DNA of 64,000 nt from the NCBI RefSeq assembly GCF_030814215.1, contig NZ_JAUSUT010000001.1, forward strand, positions 1,798,001 to 1,862,000, written 5' to 3'. The DNA is from Amycolatopsis thermophila (GTDB lineage Bacteria > Actinomycetota > Actinomycetes > Mycobacteriales > Pseudonocardiaceae). Under the pieces are notes generated by a model. It saw only the letters and a program-made list of their open reading frames with translations. It was not told the DNA's origin and searched no databases. The translations under genes and the position numbers were made by a program. Positions 57,943 to 64,000 of this stretch are shown here, piece by piece. Within the stretch, counting starts at the first letter, position 1, and each line of letters begins with the position of its first letter.

Positions 57943-60321
57943 TCAGAGGGCCGGCCGGTAACGGATGATCTGCGGGTCGTGGTCGCTGGCCTGCACGGCG
58001 AACTCGGCGTTGATGTGGACCACGTCGTAGTCGACCCGCCGCAGCGCCGGCGAGGTCAGGATGTGGTCGAGCACCTGCGAGTTGCCCTCGTAGACGTAGC
58101 TGTACCGCTCGTCCTCCGGCAGCCGGCCGATCTGGTCGGTCAGCGCACCGCCCGCGGTGAGCGTCCGCAGCGCGGGCGAGAACTGGTAGTCGTTCAGGTC
58201 GCCGGCCACGATGACGTCCGCGAACCGGTCGGCGGCCAGCAGCTGGTCGACGAACGAGCGCAGCACCTGCGCCTGCTGCCCGCGCTGCACCTCCGAACTC
58301 CGGGCCGGCGGCTGGTAGCGGCCGTGCGCGGGCTGGTCGCCGCCCTTGGAGTTGAAGTGGTTGGCGATCACGAACACGGTGTGGCCGTGGAAGACGAACT
58401 CGCCGGCCAGCGGCTTCCGGCTGCTCTGCCACGCGGCGTTGCCCGGGTCGATCCGGCCCGGCGACACCGACAGGTGCGGCTTGCCGCGCTCCTGCACCAC
58501 GGACACGCCGGTCGTCGCGTCACCGCCCGGGCGGTCCACGAAGGACACCCGGCGCGGGTTGAACAGGAACCCGACGCGGATGTTGCCGCCCGGCTCGCCG
58601 CCGTCGGTCATGTCCCGCGGGTCGATCTGCCGCCACTCGTACCTGGGCCCGCCCGCGGCGACGATGGCGTCGGTGAACCGCTGGAGCGTCCGGTCCGCGG
58701 CCACCACACCGTCGCCCTCGGCCGCGGCGCCGTTGTTGTCCTGGATCTCCTCCAGGGTCACGATGTCCGGCGCGGCGAGGTTGTCCACGATGCCGTTCGC
58801 CAGCTGGTCGAACTTGGCCTGGTCGTCCACAGCGGACAGGTTCTCGACGTTGTAGGTCGCGACCGCCAGTTCGCCCGGCGACTGCGTGCGCGTGGTCTCC
58901 GGCTCGATGCCGCCGTCCTCGACCTCGCCCAGCACGCCGGCCTGGAGGGTGTAGCCGCCGAAGCTGTCGTACTCGATCGGCCCGGAGGTCAGGCCGGTGA
59001 GCGTGTCGCCCGTGTCGGCCTGCGGGAACGGGCGCTGCGCGAACGGGATCAGCGACTCGATCTTGAGGATGCCGGTGTTCGGCTCGTCGTAGCCGGTGTA
59101 GACCGCGTCGCCGCGGCCGGTGCGGTTCTCGTCCGGTTTGGTGGTCACGTACACCTCGTTGTAGTCGGTGGACGGGCCCACGACGCGGACGTCCTGGACG
59201 CTGACCACCTCGCCCTCGTGCGCCTCCCAGAAGTCCAGCGAGTACTCGGCCGGCTCCAGCGGCAGGCCCTCGATGTTGCCGCCGGCCTGGGGCGCGAGCG
59301 CACCGGGCACGGTCGTCGGCGTGATCGCGGTGGCGGCGGGCAGCGGGTTGCCGGTCGACGTGACAGTCCACTGCGGACCGGTGATCTCGGTGGTGGACTG
59401 GTAGATCGAGTTCGTGGGGCTGTCCGGGTAGTACTCGGTGACGGTGCCGGACACCGTGACCGCGTCGCCGACGGCCACCGCGGGCGTGGTCGAGCCGGTG
59501 AACACCAGCACGCCCTCGCTGGTGCGCGGGTCGGCGTCGGGCCGCGGGTCGGTCATCCAGAACCCGCGGGCGGAGCCGAACGTGCGCAGCGCGGTGACGA
59601 CGCCAGTCACGCCGGTGACCTTCTTGCCGGCCAGCGGCGAGCGGCGGGTGCTGCCCTGGATGTCGTGGATCGCGGCCGGGGTTCCGCCCGCGTCACCGCC
59701 GGAGGTCTCGCCCTTGGTGTTGACCGGGGTAGGGGCGCCGGTGGCGAAATCAGCGGCGTTGTCGTCGGTGTCGGTCAGGGTCTGCCGGGACACGGAGCTG
59801 GTGTTGCCCGGCGCGGGGGCGGGGCTGCCTTCGCGGACGGTCGCCGAGCCGAAGCCGACGAGGTCGTGCACGGCGGGGTCGGCGAGGCAGCCGGCCGCGG
59901 TGAGGCACGTCAGGGGGTTGGTGCCGTGGACCAGGGCGACGGTGCCGGAGGTCGCGGACATCGCGATCGACCCGGCCGCGTCCGCGGCCGGCAACGCGAC
60001 GGTGCCACCCGATCCGGTGGCTTCCGCGATCAGATAGCGGCCGCCCGCGGCGACCGAGCCGGTCAGCGGGGTCACCTGCCACTTGCTCGACGCGCTGGGC
60101 GAGCCGGGCAGGTACTGCACGCTCCAGCCGTCGAGGGTCGTGGCCGCGGCGCCGGCCAGTTCGATGAAGTCACCGGTCAGCGTCGCGCCGCTGTTGCCAC
60201 CGCCGCCGTAGACCTCGGCGATCAGGACGTCCGCGGCGGCCGCCGACGCGGGTGCCGCAGCGACGGTCAGCCCGGCCAGCGCGGCGGCGGCGAGCACGCC
60301 GATTCTTCGAGTGGTCGTCAC
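57943..60321 (-). CDS. Secreted endonuclease/exonuclease/phosphatase with lamin-tail-like domain (ExeM/NucH-like)
   Basis: The 792-aa protein has a Sec signal peptide (cleavage near AAAPASAAAA), an N-terminal lamin-tail-type beta domain (VLIAEVYGGGGNSG, FIELAGAA) and a middle OB-like part (about 210-420). A C-terminal EEP nuclease domain follows, with VATYNVENL, LEEIQDNNG, IVAGDLNDYQFS and a final QASDHDP. It probably degrades extracellular DNA. Length and layout match ExeM/NucH enzymes. The ATG start at 60321 begins the signal peptide. Confidence 0.92.
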   Translation of the reverse strand: MTTTRRIGVLAAAALAGLTVAAAPASAAAADVLIAEVYGGGGNSGATLTGDFIELAGAAATTLDGWSVQYLPGSPSASSKWQVTPLTGSVAAGGRYLIAEATGSGGTVALPAADAAGSIAMSATSGTVALVHGTNPLTCLTAAGCLADPAVHDLVGFGSATVREGSPAPAPGNTSSVSRQTLTDTDDNAADFATGAPTPVNTKGETSGGDAGGTPAAIHDIQGSTRRSPLAGKKVTGVTGVVTALRTFGSARGFWMTDPRPDADPRTSEGVLVFTGSTTPAVAVGDAVTVSGTVTEYYPDSPTNSIYQSTTEITGPQWTVTSTGNPLPAATAITPTTVPGALAPQAGGNIEGLPLEPAEYSLDFWEAHEGEVVSVQDVRVVGPSTDYNEVYVTTKPDENRTGRGDAVYTGYDEPNTGILKIESLIPFAQRPFPQADTGDTLTGLTSGPIEYDSFGGYTLQAGVLGEVEDGGIEPETTRTQSPGELAVATYNVENLSAVDDQAKFDQLANGIVDNLAAPDIVTLEEIQDNNGAAAEGDGVVAADRTLQRFTDAIVAAGGPRYEWRQIDPRDMTDGGEPGGNIRVGFLFNPRRVSFVDRPGGDATTGVSVVQERGKPHLSVSPGRIDPGNAAWQSSRKPLAGEFVFHGHTVFVIANHFNSKGGDQPAHGRYQPPARSSEVQRGQQAQVLRSFVDQLLAADRFADVIVAGDLNDYQFSPALRTLTAGGALTDQIGRLPEDERYSYVYEGNSQVLDHILTSPALRRVDYDVVHINAEFAVQASDHDPQIIRYRPAL

Positions 60322-60444
60322 CCTGAGTCCCCTCGTCTGATCATCAGTCGAGGCATCTTCCCTCGATGAGGTGAGACGAAGGAAGACTCGGCAGCAACAA
60401 CCGGTAACGGTTCGTCCACCCGGCCTACAACGGACGGAGGGCGA

Positions 60445-60849
60445 TCAGTGGTCGTTGAAGAAGGACACCTTCCGGTAGTTCGTGCCGTCGCCGGAGAACT
60501 CGAGGTAGATCGTTTCGCCCTCGGGCAGGTTCGCGCCGGTGCTCGCCTTCTGCGTGGAACAGGTTCCGTTGCCGCCCTTGGCCGGGACCATCCAGTAGGC
60601 GTTGCCGCTGGGGTAGAGCCACTCCACCCGGGCGGTGGCGGCGTGCCCGTTCGCCGAGCTGTCGCAGAGCGAGATGATGTCGTCGTGCTCTTCGACGTAG
60701 ACCGTTGCGCCGTAAGCACTCCAGGTGTGGTCCCAGCCACCCGCGGGCGGCTCGACGATCGCCGAGGCGCTGCCCGCCGAGGCGAGAACGCCACCCGCCG
60801 CCAGCACCATCACACCAAGCATTCGAGGCAGTTTCACGAACCGGGACAC
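60445..60849 (-). CDS. Small secreted protein, unknown function
   Basis: The 134-aa protein has a signal peptide (MLGVMVLAAGGVLASAGSASA) and a mature beta-rich part with two Cys that may form a disulphide (CDSSANGH and CSTQKAS). The start is a GTG at 60849, or an ATG nine codons in. It precedes the nuclease gene on the same strand, 123 bp apart; both are exported. Confidence 0.7.
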   Translation of the reverse strand: MSRFVKLPRMLGVMVLAAGGVLASAGSASAIVEPPAGGWDHTWSAYGATVYVEEHDDIISLCDSSANGHAATARVEWLYPSGNAYWMVPAKGGNGTCSTQKASTGANLPEGETIYLEFSGDGTNYRKVSFFNDH

Positions 60850-60954
60850 TACGAACCCGCCGGGCCGGGAACCGGACGCTGCTGGATGGCGAAACCGCAG
60901 GTGAGAGCGCCGCGTACGGATCGGCTACGGTCGCCCGGCCCGGACCCGCGAACG

Positions 60955-60992
60955 ACGAACGCCGGGCCTCCCGAGGGAGACCCGGCGTTCGT
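60955..60992 (-). terminator. Terminator of tRNA-Ser(CGA)
   Basis: ACGAACGCCGGG (60955-60966) pairs with CCCGGCGTTCGT (60981-60992), 6 bp past the tRNA 3' end. Confidence 0.85.
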
Positions 60993-60997
60993 ACCGG

Positions 60998-61084
60998 CGG
61001 TAGCGGTGGGATTTGAACCCACGGACGGGGTCAACCGTCACACGATTTCGAGTCGTGCTCCTTCGGCCGCTCGGACACGCTACC
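60998..61084 (-). tRNA. tRNA-Ser(CGA)
   Basis: The 87-nt tRNA has the acceptor stem GGTAGCG/CGCTACC with discriminator G, and the anticodon stem CACGA/TCGTG with loop CTCGAAA (anticodon CGA, reads UCG). It also has a long variable arm typical of tRNA-Ser and the T-loop GGTTCAAATCC. CCA is not encoded. Confidence 0.97.
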
Positions 61085-61130
61085 GCCGACTAGGTTACTA
61101 GACGCCTCCGAGCGGCTTGCAGGCACTCCT

Positions 61131-61343
61131 TCACCTGGCGCGGAAGCGGCGCTGCGCGTCGCGGGCGGCGGTGGCCGCCCAGTCCGCCACCTCGGTCGTC
61201 GTCTCGCGCACCGCGCCGCGAATCCGCTCGGCGCGGCCGGCCGTCTGGTGCCGCCGGTTGCCGGTCAGGCGGCCGAACAGCTCACGCGCACCGCCCTTGG
61301 CCTGGCGGCTCCGGCTCGTCATCCGGTTCTTCACGACGTTCAT
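61131..61343 (-). CDS. CsbD-like small basic protein
   Basis: The 70-aa protein contains the CsbD-like pattern AKGGARELFGRLTGNRRHQTAGRAERIRGAVRETTTEVADWA, a short amphipathic helical stress-type protein, with a basic end. The ATG has AAGGAGGG 5-9 nt upstream, a very strong site. The function is unknown; family members are stress-induced. Confidence 0.65.
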   Translation of the reverse strand: MNVVKNRMTSRSRQAKGGARELFGRLTGNRRHQTAGRAERIRGAVRETTTEVADWAATAARDAQRRFRAR

Positions 61344-61393
61344 CGACCCTCCTTCGCTGCGGTCCCCACCGGGCTACCCCGCCACCCGGCCGG

Positions 61394-61846
61394 TCACACG
61401 TCCCGGTGACCGGCGAAGAACTCGGCCAGCAGCGCCGCGCACTCGGCTTCCAGCACGCCGCCGCGCACCTGGGGCCGGTGGTTGAGCCGCCGGTCCCGCA
61501 CGACGTCCCACAGCGAACCCACCGCACCCGTGCGCGGCTCCCAGGCCCCGAACACCACCCGCGCGATCCGGGCGAGCACCAGCGCGCCCGCGCACATCGT
61601 GCAGGGTTCGACCGTCACGGCGAGCGTGCAGCCGTCCAGCCGCCAGCCGAAGCCGAAGACTCCGGCGGCCTCCCGCAGCGCCAGGACCTCGGCGTGCGCG
61701 GTGGGGTCGCCCAGCTCCTCCCGGGCGTTGTGGGCCCGGGCGAGCAGGCGGCCGTCCGGGGCGAACACGGCCGCGCCGATCGGCACGTCCGGGCCGGCCT
61801 CCCGTGCGGCGGCCAGCGCCGCGGACACCAGCTCGGCGTCGGACAC
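61394..61846 (-). CDS. tadA: tRNA-specific adenosine deaminase
   Basis: TadA converts A34 to inosine in tRNA-Arg(ACG). The zinc site is complete: HAE at residues 51-53 and PCTMC at 81-85. The length of 150 aa is normal. The start is a GTG at 61846. It follows its partner gene by 1 bp and lies near tyrA, the same order as in Mtb (Rv3752c to Rv3754). Confidence 0.93.
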   Translation of the reverse strand: MSDAELVSAALAAAREAGPDVPIGAAVFAPDGRLLARAHNAREELGDPTAHAEVLALREAAGVFGFGWRLDGCTLAVTVEPCTMCAGALVLARIARVVFGAWEPRTGAVGSLWDVVRDRRLNHRPQVRGGVLEAECAALLAEFFAGHRDV

Positions 61847-61847
61847 G

Positions 61848-62330
61848 TCAGATCTCGTCGAGCAGCGCGGTGAACTCGTCGCCGAACCCGCAGCGCTGCG
61901 CGATCATCTGCAGCTGCTCGTCCGGGTAGAGGTCCACCTCGCCCGCGATGACCTCGAGCTCCGGGCCGGGCAGGCCGACGTCGGCGAGGATGTCGAGGTC
62001 GCCCTCGGGCCAGATCGAGTCGTCCTCCTCGTCCGGCGGGTCGACGCGCAGCACGTCGAGCACGTCGGCGGCGATGTCGTAGTCCAGCGCCGCCGCCGCG
62101 TCCGACAGCAGCAGCGACGGGCCGCGCGGGCTCGGCCGCACGATCACGAAGAACTCGTCGTCCACCGCGAGCAGGCCGAACACGGCCCCGGTGGACCGCA
62201 ACTTGGCCAGCTCGGTGATAGCGGCATCCAGACCCGAGAGCGCGCCGGCGTCGAGCGCGCTGCAGCGCCACTTGCCGTCCTCCCGGACCACGGCCACCGC
62301 GAATCCCGCAACCGGCTCCTTCACCGACAT
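61848..62330 (-). CDS. tRNA adenosine deaminase-associated protein
   Basis: The 160-aa protein, with the acidic segment VDPPDEEDDSIWPEGDLDILADVGLPGPELE, is the usual actinobacterial partner encoded just before tadA. It probably assists TadA, but the mechanism is unknown. The ATG at 62330 is preceded at 7 nt by the minus-strand -10 box TACGGT (62343-62338), pointing to a near-leaderless mRNA. Confidence 0.88.
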   Translation of the reverse strand: MSVKEPVAGFAVAVVREDGKWRCSALDAGALSGLDAAITELAKLRSTGAVFGLLAVDDEFFVIVRPSPRGPSLLLSDAAAALDYDIAADVLDVLRVDPPDEEDDSIWPEGDLDILADVGLPGPELEVIAGEVDLYPDEQLQMIAQRCGFGDEFTALLDEI

Positions 62331-62337
62331 AGCGCAC

Positions 62338-62348
62338 ACCGTATACCT
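62338..62348. promoter_or_regulatory. Divergent promoter region (tadA operon / M20 gene)
   Basis: The stretch ACCGTATACCT carries a minus-strand -10 (TACGGT) and a plus-strand TATACC-like box that overlap. The plus-strand gene then has a 5' leader with a Shine-Dalgarno site. Confidence 0.4.
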
Positions 62349-62385
62349 GGACGGATCACCGGTGCAGTCGCTCTGCGAGGATCGG

Positions 62386-63615
62386 ATGATGACGGGACCC
62401 ACCGAGTTGCCCCCTTTGCCGGACACCCGCCTGGCCGCGTTGCTCTCCGAAGCTGACGCTCTGCAACCGGCCACCGTCGCGCTGCGCCGCGAGATCCACA
62501 CCCATCCCGAGCAGGGCCTCCACCTGCCGCGCACGCAGGCCGCGATCCGGCGGGCGCTGGACGGCCTCCCGCTGGAGATCGTCGAGGGCAGGTCCACCAC
62601 CGCGCTCACCGCCGTGCTGCGCGGCGCGAAGGACGGCCCCGCGGTCCTGCTGCGCGGCGACATGGACGCGCTGCCGCTGCAGGAGGACACCGGGCTGGAG
62701 TTCGCTTCCGAAGTGGACGGAACCATGCACGCCTGCGGGCACGACGGGCACGTCGCGATGCTCGCCTCGGCCGCGCGACTGCTGTCGGCCCACCGGCACG
62801 AGCTGGCCGGTTCGGTCGTGTTCATGTTCCAGCCCGGCGAGGAGGGCTACCACGGCGCGCGGCACATGATCCACGAGGGCGTGCTCGACGCCGCCGGATC
62901 GCGGGTCGAGCGGGCGTTCGGCATCCACCTGCTCGCGCACGTCGAGTCCGGGCTGATCACCACCCGGCCCGGCCCCCTGATGGCGTCCAACGACACGTTC
63001 TCGGTCCAGGTGACCGGCAAGGGCGGCCACGGTTCGAGCCCGCACAACGCGATCGACCCGGTGCCGGCCGCGGCGGCGATGGTGACCGCCCTGCAGACGA
63101 TGGTGACGCGGCGGATCAGCGTGTTCGACCCGGCGGTGGTGTCGGTGACCCGGATCGCGGCCGGCACCACGACCAACATCATCCCGGAGACCGCCGAGCT
63201 CCTCGGCACGATCCGCACCCTGTCCGAGTCCACCCGGTCGCTGGTGAAGGCCGAGCTGGCGAAGGTGTGCGAGGCGGTCGGCGCGGCGCACGGCTGCCGC
63301 GTGCTGGTCGACATCGAGCCCGGCTACCCGGTGACCGCGAACGACCCGGACACGGCGCTGCGGGTGCTGGACCTCGCCCAGCGGGTGCTCGGCCGGGCCG
63401 AGCTGATGGCCGATCCGATCATGGGCGCCGAGGACTTCTCCTATGTCCTGCAACGGGTTCCGGGCGCCTTCACGTTCCTCGGCGCGTGCCCGCCGGACGT
63501 CGACCCGGCCGAGGCGCCGACCAACCACTCCAACCGGGTGCGCCACGACGAAGGCGCTTTCCCGGCGGGAGTCGCGATGTACGCCGCCTTCGCGCTCGAC
63601 GCCCTGGCAGGATGA
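62386..63615 (+). CDS. M20 family metallopeptidase/amidohydrolase (hippurate hydrolase-like)
   Basis: The 409-aa protein has the M20D pattern: LRREIHTHPEQGL at the start, LLRGDMDALPLQED, CGHDGHVAML with the metal-binding Cys/His/Asp set, and QPGEEGYHGARHMI with the catalytic Glu. A dimerisation domain lies around residues 190-300. It hydrolyses N-acyl amino acids or amides. The ATG (62386) has GAGG upstream. Confidence 0.93.
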   Translation: MMTGPTELPPLPDTRLAALLSEADALQPATVALRREIHTHPEQGLHLPRTQAAIRRALDGLPLEIVEGRSTTALTAVLRGAKDGPAVLLRGDMDALPLQEDTGLEFASEVDGTMHACGHDGHVAMLASAARLLSAHRHELAGSVVFMFQPGEEGYHGARHMIHEGVLDAAGSRVERAFGIHLLAHVESGLITTRPGPLMASNDTFSVQVTGKGGHGSSPHNAIDPVPAAAAMVTALQTMVTRRISVFDPAVVSVTRIAAGTTTNIIPETAELLGTIRTLSESTRSLVKAELAKVCEAVGAAHGCRVLVDIEPGYPVTANDPDTALRVLDLAQRVLGRAELMADPIMGAEDFSYVLQRVPGAFTFLGACPPDVDPAEAPTNHSNRVRHDEGAFPAGVAMYAAFALDALAG

Positions 63616-63621
63616 GGCCCC

Positions 63622-64000
63622 GTGCGAGACGTATGCGTGATCGGGCTCGGGTTGATCGGCGGTTCGGTGCTGCGCGCGGCCGCGGCGGCCGGGCGGCGGG
63701 TCTGGGGCGCCACGACCGCGGAGGCGGACGCCGAGGCGGCGGTCGTTGAGGGTTTCGACGCCTCGACCGACGTGGCGGCCGCGCTGCGGACGGCCGCCGA
63801 GCGGGACGCGCTGGTCGTGCTGGCCGTCCCGCTCACCGCGATCGAGGAGGTGCTGCGCACCGTCGGCGAGTGCGCCCCGTCGTGCCTGCTCACCGACGTG
63901 ACCAGCGTGAAGACCGGGGTGCTCACCGCGGCGCGGGCGTTCGCCCCGAACGCCCGGTTCGTCGGCGGCCACCCGATGGCGGGCACCGCGGAGTCGGGCT
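63622..64000 (+). CDS. tyrA: Prephenate dehydrogenase, N-terminal part (cut by window edge)
   Basis: The visible 126 codons begin VRDVCVIGLGLIGGSVLRAA, the NAD-binding Rossmann start of TyrA, and continue through LTDVTSVKTGVL and FVGGHPMAGTAESG, the substrate-binding pattern of prephenate dehydrogenases. It makes 4-hydroxyphenylpyruvate for tyrosine. The GTG start lies 6 bp after the M20 stop. The neighbourhood tadA-tyrA is conserved in Mtb. Confidence 0.93.
   Translation, partial: MRDVCVIGLGLIGGSVLRAAAAAGRRVWGATTAEADAEAAVVEGFDASTDVAAALRTAAERDALVVLAVPLTAIEEVLRTVGECAPSCLLTDVTSVKTGVLTAARAFAPNARFVGGHPMAGTAESG

Noticed and set aside
57979-60369. 796-codon open frame on the plus strand across the secreted nuclease gene
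   Set aside because: It is the shadow of the intact minus-strand nuclease. The protein is low-complexity Val/Arg/Gly without domains, while the minus frame has a signal peptide and EEP motifs.
52926-61084. Genomic island bounded by the two tRNA-Ser genes
   Set aside because: No copy of either tRNA 3' end (possible att site), no integrase and no shift in base composition were seen between them. The nuclease, YbaB and small secreted genes look chromosomal.

Overview
This 64 kb window is chromosomal DNA of a high-GC actinomycete, most likely Pseudonocardiaceae and probably close to Amycolatopsis. The evidence is the GC-rich codon use, the many GTG starts and ATGA/GTGA gene overlaps, mycothiol biosynthesis (mshA) with a mycothiol-dependent isomerase family enzyme, a deazaflavin-type oxidoreductase, and gene order shared with Mycobacterium tuberculosis. 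The genus is inferred; no rRNA gene is present.

Region 1 (1-22 kb) is mostly core. After a truncated TetR gene and two tiny membrane ORFs come gpmA, a YbjN-type gene, mshA, an L,D-transpeptidase lipoprotein, an SDR, murB and a DUF2505 gene. A DUF2516 / HbhA-like / XRE-regulator block follows at 17.6-19.7 kb. Together these match the Mtb Rv0474-Rv0489 neighbourhood, split here by about 10 kb of other genes: an OlsB/OlsA-like acyltransferase pair, DedA, a mycothiol-dependent enzyme, purU, and a betaine-type ABC importer without its ATPase.

Region 2 (20-36 kb) is accessory and regulatory. It holds a PCMT-like methyltransferase, a zinc-ribbon kinase-like protein, a PadR / ABC ATPase / FtsX-permease operon with a double operator, CGNR and VOC proteins, DUF445, an aminotransferase, an ECF-type sigma factor beside a secreted protein, a MocR (YczR-like)/YczE pair, and a small HTH / Clp-N pair with double palindromic operators.

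Region 3 (36-53 kb) carries signs of decay and turnover. A multicopper oxidase gene is split by an exact 23-bp tandem duplication. A cobalamin-type radical SAM methyltransferase has lost the half that holds its cluster cysteines; it lies near a tryptophanase-like lyase. Between 50.7 and 52.9 kb are three gene fossils (a CBS-nucleotidyltransferase, a HEPN-like protein and an IS982 transposase), just upstream of tRNA-Ser(GGA). Intact genes include GH3, an EAL-CBS-GGDEF protein, a phosphoribosyltransferase/hydrolase pair, IclR, GntR, TetR and a lipase.

Region 4 (53-57.9 kb) is the strongest candidate for an uncharacterised system. It is a compact four-gene operon: two small helical proteins, a 907-aa soluble FtsK/EccC-like double ATPase, and a coiled-coil protein. 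A 240-bp-period tandem repeat follows, then a small divergent ORF and a YbaB-family gene.

Region 5 (57.9-64 kb) has a large secreted nuclease, a small secreted protein, tRNA-Ser(CGA), a CsbD-like protein, tadA with its usual partner, an M20 amidohydrolase and the start of tyrA.

Two patterns recur across the window. Several genes start right after a TANNNT box with a 6-nt spacer, which suggests leaderless mRNAs. Three intergenic regions hold decayed GC-rich tandem repeats with periods of about 71, 158 and 240 bp.
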